The position numbers and the translations under genes were made by a program. The notes beneath the pieces were generated by a model that saw only the letters and a list, made by a program, of their open reading frames with translations, searched no databases and had not been told where the DNA came from. A DNA stretch of 64,000 bases from an uncultured Pseudomonadales bacterium. Lineage in GTDB: Bacteria; Pseudomonadota; Gammaproteobacteria; Pseudomonadales; Azotimanducaceae. The stretch covers positions 496,001 to 560,000 of the forward strand of contig OY282447.1 of NCBI GenBank assembly GCA_958296165.1, read 5' to 3'. Below, piece after piece: positions 33,318 through 43,647 of this stretch (positions are counted from its first letter, which is position 1; each line of letters starts with the position of its first letter).

Positions 33318-33876
33318 GCTGCTCCAACGCTACCGAGCCCACATAGCGCTGCCCTGGCGACAGGACCTCGCGGGTGCCGAGAGAGCCATTTTCATCGTCT
33401 ACGACAAGACCGAAGAACGGCGCCTTCGCGCCCGCAAGGAACGCTTCGAGATGGCCACCAAGGAGGCCAGCCATGGCTGGGTGACGTGCGACCTCACCGA
33501 CGCCTTCGCCACGTGGATGGCCGATTTGGACTACCGAGAGAGCTATTTCGAGTACCCCGAGGATCTGAGCTTGAAGCTGGATGAAGACTTCCTTGGCCAC
33601 TTGGCCGGACGAGTTCGTAAGCAACTCGCCCTCCCGGAGGCGGACGAGAACGCCGTTGTCGCCATCTTCGGCGTGGCGTCGCTATTCGGCTTCGCTCGCG
33701 TTTCTGAACTGATGCAGGCGGTGGAGAACGACGTTCGTGGTCGCCTCGTGGTCTTCTTCCCGGGCGATTACGAGAACAGCAACTACCGGCTGCTCGACGC
33801 CCGCGACGGTTGGAGCTATCTGGCGGTGCCGATAACGGTTCAAGAACAGCGCGCCACCTACTCGATAGGGGCATAG
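33301..33876 (+). CDS. brxB: BREX protein BrxB (DUF1788)
   Basis: 191-residue BrxB homologue with the diagnostic C-terminal segment RLVVFFPGDYENSNYRLLDA followed by WSYLAVPIT. BrxB is needed for BREX defence in characterised type I systems; its biochemical role is unresolved. The GTG start overlaps brxA by 17 bp, and brxC follows after 3 bp, so brxABC are likely translationally coupled. Confidence 0.85.
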   Translation: MNRIDKLLQRYRAHIALPWRQDLAGAERAIFIVYDKTEERRLRARKERFEMATKEASHGWVTCDLTDAFATWMADLDYRESYFEYPEDLSLKLDEDFLGHLAGRVRKQLALPEADENAVVAIFGVASLFGFARVSELMQAVENDVRGRLVVFFPGDYENSNYRLLDARDGWSYLAVPITVQEQRATYSIGA

Positions 33877-33879
33877 GCC

Positions 33880-36800
33880 ATGCGCAATCGAGACATCTAC
33901 CAGCGCGACCCGCACGACATTCCATTGCCCAACAGCGGCGTCGCGGCCATGACGGACGCCCTAACCGAGGACGACCGCCGCACATTACGCTTTGAGCTCG
34001 CGCACTTCGTCTGCGAGGGCGAGTATCAGCGCGGTTTGGTGCGCATTCTGGAGTCCTACATCAACCACCAAGGCCAGCCGGAGCAACCGGCGGCGTGGAT
34101 CAGCGGTTTCTTCGGCAGCGGCAAATCCCACTTGGCTAAGATGCTGCGTTTCCTGTGGACGGATTACGCCTTCCCCGAAGACGGCGCCACCGCCCGCGGC
34201 CTTGCGAGCCTGCCCGACGACGTGCGGGAAAGACTGACCGAGCTCTCCACGCTAGGACGACGCGGCAACGGCTTGCATGCCGCAGCGGGCACGTTGGGCT
34301 CTGGGGCCGGCGACAGCGTGCGGCTGGCGCTGCTCAGCGTTGTATTCAAGTCCAAAGACCTGCCGGGCGGCTATCCACAGGCGCGCTTCTGCCTGTGGTT
34401 GAAGAAGAACGACATCTACAGCCCAGTTCAGGCCGCCATCGAGGCGAAAGGGCGGGACTTCCGGCAAGAACTCAACGATCTCTACGTAAGCCCGCTGATT
34501 GCCCAAGCGCTGGTGGCGGCAGACCCCAACTTCGCCGCCACCGAACGCGACGCGAAGGCATTGCTGCGCGAGCAGTTCCCCCGCACGACGGACATCACCA
34601 CCGACCAATTCGCAGACGCCCTGCAAGACGTCTTGGCGACGGACGACAAGGGTTTGCCCAACACGGTTGTCATCCTCGACGAAGTGCAGCAATACATCGG
34701 GGAAGAAGCCGACCGTTCCTTCGTGGTGCAGGAAGTGGCCGAAGCCTGCAGCAAGCGCTTCGGCGACCGCCTGCTCTTCCTCGGCACCGGACAGACGGCA
34801 CTCTCCGGCACGCCGCTGCTGCAAAAGTTGCAGGGCCGCTTCACCGTGAACGTCGAACTTTCCGACAATGACGTTGAAACCGTCATCCGCCGCGTGGTGC
34901 TGGCCAAACGCTCCGACCGCAGCGCCGATGTGCAGGCTGCGCTAGACATCTACGCCGGCGAAATCGACCGCCACTTGAGCGGTGCCCGCATCGCGCCGCG
35001 CAGCGAAGACAAGGCGGTCCTAGTGGACGACTACCCGCTGCTGCCTGTGCGCCGACGTTTCTGGGAGCAGGCGTTGCGCTCCATAGATCATGCCGGCATG
35101 GCGGGCCAGCTCCGCACGCAACTGCGCATCGTCTATGAAGCGATCCGCGAAACCGCGGAAGATTCACTTGGCACCGTGGTGCCAGCAGATTTCCTGTTCG
35201 ATCAGCTCGCACCCAATCTGCTCAACTCCGGTGCATTGCTGCGCGAGATCCACCAAACCATCCTCGATCTCGGGGACGGCAGTCCCGACGGCCTCTTGAA
35301 GTCGCGCCTATGCGCGTTGGTGTTCCTGATCCGCAAGCTGCCCCGCGAAGCCGGCGTGGACAGCGGCGTTCGCGCCAACCCCGAGATGCTGGCGGACTTG
35401 CTGGTGAAGGACCTCACCAACGACGGCACGGCGCTGCGCAGCCGCCTTCCCAAACTGCTCGATGAGTTGGTGGACGCTGGCACGTTGATGAAGCTGGACG
35501 ACGAGTACAGCCTGCAAACCAAGGAAAGCAGCGGCTGGGAAGCCGAGTTCCGAAGCCGCCGCAACAAAGTAGCCAATGACCCGCCGAACATGAGCGCCAA
35601 GCGCACGGAGCGGCTGGGTGATGCGATACAGCGAGCGCTGGCATCGATCAAGATGCTGCAAGGCCAAGCCAAGGAGCCACGCAAGCTGGACATTCGCTTC
35701 GGGGCCGAGCCACCCGTCGGCGGACAAGGCGTGGCGATATGGATCCGCGACGGCTGGGGGGCCAGCGAGCAAACCGTTCTGGCCGATGCGCGAGCGGTGG
35801 GACAGGATGATCCAGTGGTTCACGTTTTCATTCCAAGAACGCATGCCGACGAGCTGGCCCGGCTGATCGCCACGCGCAGCGCCGCTACCGAAACGGTGGA
35901 ATACAAGGGCGTGCCAACAACCCAAGAGGGCATCGAGGCTCGCCGCGGCATGGACACCCGCGCAGCCGAAGCAGAGAACAACCTGCGCGTATTGGTAAGC
36001 AGCGTGATAGACGGTGCAAAGGTGATCCAAGGCGGCGGCAACGAGCGCTTGGAAGCGAGCTTGGCAGACAAAGTGAAAGCTGCCGCCGAAGCATCCTTGG
36101 CACGCCTCTACCCAGAGTTCCGCGACGCCGACGACGGCCGCTGGCGAACCGTGATCGAACGCGCTCGCAGCGGTGCCGCGAATCCCCTTGAGGCCGTAGA
36201 TTTCGCCGGCAAGACCGAGGAGCACCCAGTGTGCGCGACGGTTCTCCGCTACATCGGTTCTGGACAGAGAGGCCGCGAAGTACGCACTCACTTCTCTGCA
36301 CCGCCCTACGGTTGGCCAAGAGATGCCGTGGATGCTGCGCTCGTCTGCTTGTTCGGAACGGGCCACTTGCGAGCCACCGTCAATGGCGTGGCCGTGCCGC
36401 CGCGACAACTGGATCAAGGGAAAGTAGCGAGTGCGGACTTCCGCGTGGAGAGCGCTACAGTAGACACGCGGCAACGCATGAAGCTGCGCCAGCTCTTCCA
36501 GACTACGGGCACTGCCTATAAGCCACACGAGGAGAGCGCAGCCGCCACCGAACTGCTAAGCACGTTGCTGGAACTGGCGCGGAACGCGGGTGGTGCCGCG
36601 CCGCTGCCAGCCACGCCCGAGACGGAATATCTCGTGGCGCTTCAGTCCTTAGCCGGCAACGAGCAACTGCTTGCCGTGCTTGATCGGCATGACGATCTAG
36701 CCCGCGACTTCAAGCGTTGGGGCGACCTAGGCGCGTTGGCCCAGCAGCGCGTTCCCGCGTACGAGCGGCTGCTCTTGTTGGCCAAGCACGGCGCGGAGTT

Positions 36801-37323
36801 GGAGGCTGGCCGGAACGTCTTGCCTCAAGTGGAAGCGATCAAGACGAACCGGAGCTTGTTGACGACCACCGACCCCGTTCCTGGCCTCACACGCGTACTT
36901 ACTGATGCCCTGCGTACTGCCCTTCTCAATGCCGGGAGTGAGTACGACCGCGTGTTCGCGGTTGAGCGAGAGCGCTTGCAGAGCGCCGTCAGTTGGCAGC
37001 AAATCGAGCAGGCCCAGCGGGACGGCATACTTGCGCAGCTACACATCAAGGCGGCAACCGCCGGCACTCTAGGCACGGAGCAAGAGGTACTGAGCTCCTT
37101 GCAGCAGGCTTCCTTGGAAGACTGGCAAACGCGCATCGCTGCACTGCCGCAGTTGTTCGCCAACGCCCGCGCGGAAGCGGATAGGTTGGTGGAACCGAAG
37201 ACGCGCCACGTCAAGCTGGCAAGCGACACGCTAAGGACGGAAGACGACGTGCGGGCTTGGGCACGAAAGACGGAGCGGGAGCTTGTGGAGCAGGTCAAAC
37301 AAGGGCCTGTTGTTGTCAACTGA
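33880..37323 (+). CDS. brxC: BREX P-loop ATPase BrxC
   Basis: 1147-residue core BREX ATPase. It begins MRNRDIYQRDPHDIPLPNSG and carries Walker A in GFFGSGKSHLAKML (near residues 75-88) and a likely Walker B in VVILDEVQQYIGEE (near 262). The length is usual for the family (about 1100-1250). The long C-terminal half contains helical and probable coiled-coil stretches. It works with PglX, PglZ and BrxB/BrxL in self/non-self marking and phage restriction. Confidence 0.93.
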   Translation: MRNRDIYQRDPHDIPLPNSGVAAMTDALTEDDRRTLRFELAHFVCEGEYQRGLVRILESYINHQGQPEQPAAWISGFFGSGKSHLAKMLRFLWTDYAFPEDGATARGLASLPDDVRERLTELSTLGRRGNGLHAAAGTLGSGAGDSVRLALLSVVFKSKDLPGGYPQARFCLWLKKNDIYSPVQAAIEAKGRDFRQELNDLYVSPLIAQALVAADPNFAATERDAKALLREQFPRTTDITTDQFADALQDVLATDDKGLPNTVVILDEVQQYIGEEADRSFVVQEVAEACSKRFGDRLLFLGTGQTALSGTPLLQKLQGRFTVNVELSDNDVETVIRRVVLAKRSDRSADVQAALDIYAGEIDRHLSGARIAPRSEDKAVLVDDYPLLPVRRRFWEQALRSIDHAGMAGQLRTQLRIVYEAIRETAEDSLGTVVPADFLFDQLAPNLLNSGALLREIHQTILDLGDGSPDGLLKSRLCALVFLIRKLPREAGVDSGVRANPEMLADLLVKDLTNDGTALRSRLPKLLDELVDAGTLMKLDDEYSLQTKESSGWEAEFRSRRNKVANDPPNMSAKRTERLGDAIQRALASIKMLQGQAKEPRKLDIRFGAEPPVGGQGVAIWIRDGWGASEQTVLADARAVGQDDPVVHVFIPRTHADELARLIATRSAATETVEYKGVPTTQEGIEARRGMDTRAAEAENNLRVLVSSVIDGAKVIQGGGNERLEASLADKVKAAAEASLARLYPEFRDADDGRWRTVIERARSGAANPLEAVDFAGKTEEHPVCATVLRYIGSGQRGREVRTHFSAPPYGWPRDAVDAALVCLFGTGHLRATVNGVAVPPRQLDQGKVASADFRVESATVDTRQRMKLRQLFQTTGTAYKPHEESAAATELLSTLLELARNAGGAAPLPATPETEYLVALQSLAGNEQLLAVLDRHDDLARDFKRWGDLGALAQQRVPAYERLLLLAKHGAELEAGRNVLPQVEAIKTNRSLLTTTDPVPGLTRVLTDALRTALLNAGSEYDRVFAVERERLQSAVSWQQIEQAQRDGILAQLHIKAATAGTLGTEQEVLSSLQQASLEDWQTRIAALPQLFANARAEADRLVEPKTRHVKLASDTLRTEDDVRAWARKTERELVEQVKQGPVVVN

Positions 37324-37353
37324 AGTTCAACGGAAGAGAACAGTGAGCAAGAC

Positions 37354-38541
37354 GTGTTGCTTGAACGAATCCAACTGAAGAATCTGCTCTCTTTCGGACC
37401 GCAGGCGGAAGAGCTAGAGCTCCGGCCGCTGAACGTCTTGATTGGCACCAATGGCTCCGGCAAGTCGAACTTCATTGAGGCTATTGGCCTGTTGAGGGCC
37501 GCACCGACTGATCTGGCTGCTCCGATCCGCACGGGTCGCGGCGTCGCGGACTGGATTTGGCAAGGCGATCCCAAAGCAGACTCGGCCAGCGTAGAGGCAG
37601 TTGTAAAACCCGCCGGCCAAGAGGTACTGCGCTACCGCGTGGAGTTTGCCGAGCGCTACCAGCACTTCGCCGTGATCGACGAGCGGCTGGAATCTGCAGT
37701 TCCGGCTCCAGGTGACCCGCTCCCCTATATCGAGATGAGTGGAACAGCCCGCAACGCACTCCTCAAGACTAAGGATAACGACAATTTTCCGTTCGAGGGC
37801 GCATTCAAGCGGGTCGAGTACCCGCTAGACATCTCCAAATCCGTTCTAGCCCAAGTGAAAGATGCCGAGCACTACCCGGAACTCACCTGCCTAGCCAAAG
37901 AGCTGGAACGCATCAGTCTCTACAGAGAGTGGACCTTTGGTCGCAACAACGTCGTCCGCTCACTGCAGAAGACGGATCTGCCGAACACCAACCTCTCCGA
38001 AGACAACGCCAATCTGGGTTTGGTTCTGAATCGCCTGTCCAGAGACTACAAGGTACGCGAGCGGATGGTCGAAGCGCTGCGCCGCCTCTATCAAGATGTC
38101 TCGGATTTCCACGTGAACATTGAGTTCAATACGGTGCAAGTATTCGTCCAAGAGCAGGAAGGCAAAGTGACCGTGCCAGCGACCCGGCTCTCCGACGGCA
38201 CGATTCGCTATCTCTCCCTGTTGGCCATCCTCTGCGATCCAGAGCCGCCTCCCGTGGTCTGCATTGAGGAACCGGAGATCGGCCTCCATCCCGACATCCT
38301 CCCCGGCTTGGCTGAACTCTTGCTCGAAGCGTCCGAACGCTGCCAACTCATCGTGACGACGCACTCGGAAGTTCTCGTCGACGCCTTAACCCACGAACCT
38401 GAAAGCGTCATCGTTTGCGACAAAGAGGAGGGACAGACGAAGCTGATGCGCCTAAACCACGCCGACCTAGAGCACTGGCTGGGCAAATACCGGCTAGGCG
38501 AGTTGTGGTCGTCGGGAGAAATCGGGGGGAACCGCTGGTGA
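37354..38541 (+). CDS. RecF/OLD-like AAA ATPase, first gene of a nested ATPase-DUF4276 pair
   Basis: 395-residue ABC/SMC-type ATPase. The start LERIQLKNLLSFGPQAEELE leads into Walker A IGTNGSGKSNFIEAIG (near residue 31); Walker B is VVCIEEPEIGLHPD (near 300) and an H-loop follows in LIVTTHSEVL. GTG 37354 is the start. It overlaps the DUF4276 gene by 4 bp (GTGA). Such ATPase plus TOPRIM-like partners, for example PARIS and OLD-like pairs, are phage-defence modules; this pair sits between brxC and pglX as a likely accessory system. Confidence 0.8.
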   Translation: MLLERIQLKNLLSFGPQAEELELRPLNVLIGTNGSGKSNFIEAIGLLRAAPTDLAAPIRTGRGVADWIWQGDPKADSASVEAVVKPAGQEVLRYRVEFAERYQHFAVIDERLESAVPAPGDPLPYIEMSGTARNALLKTKDNDNFPFEGAFKRVEYPLDISKSVLAQVKDAEHYPELTCLAKELERISLYREWTFGRNNVVRSLQKTDLPNTNLSEDNANLGLVLNRLSRDYKVRERMVEALRRLYQDVSDFHVNIEFNTVQVFVQEQEGKVTVPATRLSDGTIRYLSLLAILCDPEPPPVVCIEEPEIGLHPDILPGLAELLLEASERCQLIVTTHSEVLVDALTHEPESVIVCDKEEGQTKLMRLNHADLEHWLGKYRLGELWSSGEIGGNRW

Positions 38542-39143
38542 GGGCGACAGTTTACGTTGAGGGCGGCGGCAACACGCGAGCACTGCGCCAAGCGTGCCGC
38601 GAGGGCTTTAGTTCTTTCTTCCGCAAGGCAGGTCTAAACGAGCGTATGCCGAAGGTAGTGGCCTGCGGCAGCCGGACGCAGGCATACAACAAATTTCGCG
38701 CCGCAATCAGCCAACGGTCCCCAGATTTCATTGTCTTGTTGGTAGATAGCGAAGGGCCGGTGAAGGCCGACACTCCGTGGGTACACCTGAGGGAACGCGA
38801 AGGCGATGGATGGGAGCGGCCCGCTGCCGCCTCGGACAGGAACGCTCACCTGATGGTACAGGTGATGGAATCTTGGTTTCTGGCCGATAGAGAGTGCCTG
38901 ATGCGTTACTTCGGCAACGGCTTCAATGGGAGTGCCTTGCCGGCGCCGCAACGGCCCATCGAAGACGTCGCGAAAGCAGACGTTGAGCGAGCACTCAGGG
39001 ATTCGGCAAAGCCCTCACGCAAAGGACGGTACACCAAGGGCCGAGACTCGTTCGCTCTGCTGCGACTCCTTGACGCAGCGAAGGTAATTGAAGCCTCTCC
39101 GCACGCACGCCGACTGATCGATGCCATCGCGGAGATACCGTGA
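38538..39143 (+). CDS. DUF4276 family protein, partner of the ATPase
   Basis: 201-residue DUF4276-like protein with a TOPRIM-like core: a first strand VYVEGGGNTRALRQACREGF and an acidic strand IVLLVDSEGPVK. The family segment HLMVQVMESWFLADRECLMR is clear. It is probably the effector or nuclease-like partner of the upstream ATPase. GTG 38538 overlaps the ATPase stop, and its own stop overlaps the pglX GTG start, tying the pair into the BREX transcript. Confidence 0.8.
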   Translation: MRATVYVEGGGNTRALRQACREGFSSFFRKAGLNERMPKVVACGSRTQAYNKFRAAISQRSPDFIVLLVDSEGPVKADTPWVHLREREGDGWERPAAASDRNAHLMVQVMESWFLADRECLMRYFGNGFNGSALPAPQRPIEDVAKADVERALRDSAKPSRKGRYTKGRDSFALLRLLDAAKVIEASPHARRLIDAIAEIP

Positions 39144-42100
39144 ACGTACTCTCTCAACAATGCCGCAAGCAGCTAGAACGCACGATCGCGGATGCCCGCG
39201 ACATCGCCGAACAAGGTGCCCGGGCCGCCACAGAGGCCCTGGCTGTTCGCGATCGGACCCCCTACGAACACATGAGTACCCACGAACGCGCTTTACGCCG
39301 ACGACTTCGTGCGCATGCCCGGCAACTTGGCGACCGGCGAGACAGCGGCACAGGCATCCAAGCTATCGAACATCTAGTGCAGGAATGCGCCTACGAACAC
39401 TGGCACGGCATGTTGTTCGCTCGTTTTCTCGTGGAGAGCAACCTGCTCATCGAGCCGGAAACGGGCGTGCCCGTCACGCTGGACGAGTGCGAGGAGCTTG
39501 CTAAGGAAGGAGGCGATACGGGCGACGCGAGCGGCAAAGGCATGGACAAGTGGATGCTGGCGGCTCGCTTCGCCCACGCCATGCTGCCGCAAGTGTTCCG
39601 GCCCGACCTTCCAGTGTTCGATGTGCAGTTCGCTCAGGAGCACCGCCTAGAGCTGGAGACGTTGGTGGAAGGCCTGCCCTCCGAAGTATTCACCGCCTCG
39701 GACGCGCTCGGCTGGGTGTATCAGTTCTGGCAGTCCCGCAAGAAGGTGGATGTGAACCGTTCCGAAGCCAAGATCGGCGCGGACGAACTGCCGGCTGTGA
39801 CGCAGCTCTTCACAGAACCGTACATGGTGCGGTTCCTTCTAGCCAACTCGCTAGGCGCATGGTGGACCGCTAGGTTCCCGCATACACCGCACCCACTCGC
39901 GAGCACACATCGGCAGCGTGTGGCTACCACGGATGCGGCCCGATTCAAGGATTGGCAGGACGATCTGGCCTCGCTAAAAATGCTGGACCCTTGCTGCGGT
40001 TCCGGGCACTTCCTCGTTGCCGCGTTCTTGACGTTGGTGCCCATGCGCATGGCGTTGGAAGACCTAACCGCCGCCAACGCCGCCGACGCTGTACTGAGAG
40101 ACAATCTGCACGGCTTGGAGTTAGACCGGCGCTGCGTGGCCATCGCGGCATTTGCGCTGGCGTTGGAAGCCTGGCGCTACCCGGGTGCCGGTGGCTTTCG
40201 GCCGCTGCCACGGTTGCGGCTTGCGTGGTGCGGCCAGCCGGTAGCGAGCGCGGAGGAGTTCTGGGTGGCCTTGGCCGAAGGAGACCCGCGGCAAGAAGCG
40301 GGCATGGCCGCGTTACATAGAGCATTTGCCAAGGCACCCGTTCTAGGCAGCCTCATCGATCCTTCGGAATCCGTCGTGGACTTGCTGACCGCGGACTTTG
40401 CCGATCTGCGACAACCCCTCAAGAACGCACTCCACGCGAGTGCCCGCAACGAACATATTGAGGAAATGGCAGTGGCGGCCCAAGGCTTGGCGGAGGCAGC
40501 CGAATTGCTGACGCAACGTTACCATTTGATCCTCACCAACGTTCCCTATCTCGGCCGAGAAAAGCACACCGCCAGCCTGCGCGACTTCTGCGAGACCCAC
40601 TATCCGCTCGCCAAGCACGACCTTGCCACCGTATTCCTAGAACGCCTGTTTGGCCTCTGCGACAAGGGCGGCGAACTGCTGCTGGTGCTGCCTCGGAACT
40701 GGCTCTTTCTCGCCCGCTACAAGGCACTGCGCAAACGGCTTCTCGCAAAGCGTCGTTGGCGGTTCCTCGCAACGCTGGGCCCCGGCGCGTTCGAGACCAT
40801 CACCGGCGACGTGGTGAACACCTGCCTGTTGGCCATCGGAAGTGCGCCCAACGGCGTGGACGACAGTTTCGCATGGCTGGACGTCTCCAACTGTCCAACA
40901 TCCACTGAGAAGGCGGCTGCACTGGCAGAGGCGCCGGCGACCACACTCACTCAAGCGAGCCAGCTCGACAACCCGGATTACGTGGTTGGTTATGCGAGAG
41001 AGGGCCACGCGCTACTGGAGCGCAAGGCGTACTCCTATCAAGGTCTGGCCACCAGCGACAACGCGCAGTTCGTATTCTGCTTTTGGGAAGTACAGCCCAG
41101 CCAGAATGGATGGGAGTTCTTCCAGTTCGCTCCCACAGCCACTCGCCGCATGACCGGTTGCAGCCACGTAATCTGCTGGCAAAGCGGCGAAGGGAAGTAC
41201 GCTGATCACGCAGCCGCTCTGAAGCGCGAGGGCCGGCTAGGAGGATGGAAGTCTGGTCACGCCGCCTGGGGAAAGCGCGGCATCGCGATCAACCGCATGG
41301 GCGATTTGCCAGCGTCCTTGTACTTCGGCACCAAGTTCGACTGTAACGTGGCCGTGCTGATACCAGACGACGAACAGGATATCGCCGCGATTTGGGCCTA
41401 CTGCAGTTCGGCGCAGTACAACGAGGCGGTGAGAAGGCTCAACAAGAAGGTCTCGGTGACCAACGGTACGCTCGCCAAAGTGCCCTATGATGGCGCACAT
41501 TGGGAACGTGCCATCGACAGCCGAGAGGCGGCGGACCTGCTGGAGGTCGACACAACCGATCCAACGCAATGGGGGTTTCACGGCCACCCGCGGACGGCCT
41601 CGGCGCCATTGCAAGTGGCCATGGCACGCCTACTCGGCTATCGCTGGCCAGCCGAGAGCGCTACCGACATGAACCTGTCTTTGGCATCGCGCCGTCGGAT
41701 CGAAGCAAGTGCGAGCTGCCGCCATCTTGAGGACGAAGACGGCATCGTCTGCTTGCCGCCCGTATCTGGCGAACGACCGGCTCACGAACGCCTGCTCGAT
41801 CTGCTCGCCGCCTACTGGGGCGACGCTTGGAACGACGTTGTGTACGAGGACCTGCTCGCCAACGCCGCCACCTCAAGCCTTGAAGACTGGCTTCGGCACC
41901 GGTTCTTCGAAGACCACTGCAAGCTATTCCACAACCGCCCCTTTATCTGGCACATCTGGGACGGCCGACCGGATGGCTTCCACGCCTTTGTGAACTACCA
42001 CAAGCTCGCAGCGGGCGCAGGCAAGGGCCGCCAACTGCTCGAGAAACTGGCTTACAGCTATCTCGGCGACTGGATCTCCCGCCAGCGGGATGGCAGCAAA

Positions 42101-42544
42101 CGAGGCGAGACCGGTGCGGAAGGTTGCTTGGCAGCGGCCTTGGTGTTGCAGACCAGGTTGGCGGCGATCTTGGAGGGCGAAGAACCCTTCGACATCTTCG
42201 TGCGCTGGAAGTCGATCGACCAGCAAGCGGTTGGTTGGGCACCGGACATCGACGATGGCATACGCCTCAACATTCGGCCATTCATGATGCAAGACGTCCC
42301 CGGCGGCCGACGAGGCGCAGGCGTGCTGCGCATGAAGCCCAACATCCAATGGAAGAAGGACAAGGGCAAGGAGCCGCTGCGGAATGAAGAGCACTTTCCG
42401 TGGTTTTGGGAAGACGGTCGGTTCGCTGGCACGAGGGTGAACGACGTGCATCTTCCTCTCGCCGCCAAGCAACGCGCACGGACCGCGGCCAAGGCTGCGG
42501 CAGCCGTGCCTAGATATCAGGAAACGAAGCGAGGCGCGGCATGA
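39140..42544 (+). CDS. pglX: BREX DNA adenine methyltransferase PglX, copy 1
   Basis: 1134-residue N6-adenine methyltransferase that marks host DNA and specifies the BREX recognition site. Motif I is LDPCCGSGHFLVAAF (near residue 281) and motif IV is ILTNVPYLGREK (near 466), with Val where NPPY is usual. A target-recognition region follows (roughly residues 600-780). The conserved C-terminus holds LFHNRPFIWHIWDGRPDGFH and GWAPDIDDGIRLNIRPFM. It starts GTG inside the DUF4276 stop (GTGA) and overlaps the PLD gene by 4 bp. A second, diverged copy lies 1.1 kb downstream. Confidence 0.9.
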   Translation: MNVLSQQCRKQLERTIADARDIAEQGARAATEALAVRDRTPYEHMSTHERALRRRLRAHARQLGDRRDSGTGIQAIEHLVQECAYEHWHGMLFARFLVESNLLIEPETGVPVTLDECEELAKEGGDTGDASGKGMDKWMLAARFAHAMLPQVFRPDLPVFDVQFAQEHRLELETLVEGLPSEVFTASDALGWVYQFWQSRKKVDVNRSEAKIGADELPAVTQLFTEPYMVRFLLANSLGAWWTARFPHTPHPLASTHRQRVATTDAARFKDWQDDLASLKMLDPCCGSGHFLVAAFLTLVPMRMALEDLTAANAADAVLRDNLHGLELDRRCVAIAAFALALEAWRYPGAGGFRPLPRLRLAWCGQPVASAEEFWVALAEGDPRQEAGMAALHRAFAKAPVLGSLIDPSESVVDLLTADFADLRQPLKNALHASARNEHIEEMAVAAQGLAEAAELLTQRYHLILTNVPYLGREKHTASLRDFCETHYPLAKHDLATVFLERLFGLCDKGGELLLVLPRNWLFLARYKALRKRLLAKRRWRFLATLGPGAFETITGDVVNTCLLAIGSAPNGVDDSFAWLDVSNCPTSTEKAAALAEAPATTLTQASQLDNPDYVVGYAREGHALLERKAYSYQGLATSDNAQFVFCFWEVQPSQNGWEFFQFAPTATRRMTGCSHVICWQSGEGKYADHAAALKREGRLGGWKSGHAAWGKRGIAINRMGDLPASLYFGTKFDCNVAVLIPDDEQDIAAIWAYCSSAQYNEAVRRLNKKVSVTNGTLAKVPYDGAHWERAIDSREAADLLEVDTTDPTQWGFHGHPRTASAPLQVAMARLLGYRWPAESATDMNLSLASRRRIEASASCRHLEDEDGIVCLPPVSGERPAHERLLDLLAAYWGDAWNDVVYEDLLANAATSSLEDWLRHRFFEDHCKLFHNRPFIWHIWDGRPDGFHAFVNYHKLAAGAGKGRQLLEKLAYSYLGDWISRQRDGSKRGETGAEGCLAAALVLQTRLAAILEGEEPFDIFVRWKSIDQQAVGWAPDIDDGIRLNIRPFMMQDVPGGRRGAGVLRMKPNIQWKKDKGKEPLRNEEHFPWFWEDGRFAGTRVNDVHLPLAAKQRARTAAKAAAAVPRYQETKRGAA

Positions 42545-43596
42545 GCACGCGCCTGCTAGCTACGCACGCCAACGACAGGCGGTACTTGGAGCTGATTCAG
42601 TCTGCCTACGAGCAAACCAAACCGGAGCGTGTTTGCGCCGCCGTGGCCTACGCCACGCACAGCGGCGTGGCGGATTTGGACGATGTGCTTTCGAGCCTGC
42701 CGGGATGGCGCAAGGCCAAGAAGCAATGGCTGATAGGCATTGACTTCTGCCGATCAGATCCGTTGGCACTGGCGCATCTGAGCAGTCTTCCTAAATCCAG
42801 CGTACGTATCTTCGACGGCGAGTTCGTAGCCACCCGAAACGGCTGTGTGCCGCGACACTCTTTTCATCCCAAAGCGTACTTGCTGCTCGGCTCGAGCAAG
42901 TCGGCTGCGGTGGTGGGATCCGGCAACTTGTCTCGTACCGGCCTGCAGTTCGGCGTCGAGGCGGCGGCCTTGGTCCGTAACAATAGTGCTATTGCCGACA
43001 TGAAGACATGGTTTCGCGGCCAATGGCGCGACGCGACGCCGCTACAGAACATTGAGGCACCCTATAAAGGACAGTACGAGTCCGCCGCGAATCGCAGTCA
43101 TCCGCAAGCGTCTGAAGAAGACGCCCTGCCAGAATCCGCAACGAAAGGCCCTCAGCTAAAGCCGCACGAGCTCCGCAAGCTCCGTGTGTGCGGGCACTTG
43201 TGGATCGAAGCCGGCAAAGTCACGCCCAACCGCGGGCCGAAGCTGCCCGGCAATCAGCTGATGATGAAGCGGAATACGCGCGTGTTCTTTGGCTTCCCTG
43301 CGACCGACCGACCGCCAAACTTCGCGATTGGTGAAGTCACTATCGAATTGGGCGGTCAGCGGGTCCCGGGTCGCCCCTTACGATTCGGCGACAACTCGAT
43401 GGATGTTCTCACGCTTCCCGTACCGGAGGAAGGCGAAGCCTACGACCAAGAGACGCTGCACTTCGAGCAGATCGGCGTGCGCCTGTTCAGATTGACAATC
43501 GGCTCCCAGCACAAGATTCGGTTATGGAAGAGGCGCTCGAAGACGATAGAGGGTGTCTTCCGAATGAGAAGTGGACGCCAATGGGGTGTGTACTGA
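42541..43596 (+). CDS. Phospholipase D-like (HKD) protein between the two pglX genes
   Basis: 351-residue protein with a single PLD-type active site: HSFHPKAYLLLGSSKS (His109, Lys111) followed by VVGSGNLSRTGLQFGVEA. The C-terminal half is a beta-rich domain I do not recognise. PLD-fold proteins with one HKD often act as dimeric nucleases and occur in defence loci such as DISARM. It is coupled to pglX copy 1 by ATGA, and a 51-bp gap separates it from copy 2. Confidence 0.75.
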   Translation: MSTRLLATHANDRRYLELIQSAYEQTKPERVCAAVAYATHSGVADLDDVLSSLPGWRKAKKQWLIGIDFCRSDPLALAHLSSLPKSSVRIFDGEFVATRNGCVPRHSFHPKAYLLLGSSKSAAVVGSGNLSRTGLQFGVEAAALVRNNSAIADMKTWFRGQWRDATPLQNIEAPYKGQYESAANRSHPQASEEDALPESATKGPQLKPHELRKLRVCGHLWIEAGKVTPNRGPKLPGNQLMMKRNTRVFFGFPATDRPPNFAIGEVTIELGGQRVPGRPLRFGDNSMDVLTLPVPEEGEAYDQETLHFEQIGVRLFRLTIGSQHKIRLWKRRSKTIEGVFRMRSGRQWGVY

Positions 43597-43647
43597 GATG
43601 CGAGCGGAGTTGGCCACGCTGACACCACCGCTGAGTGACGCAAGAAG

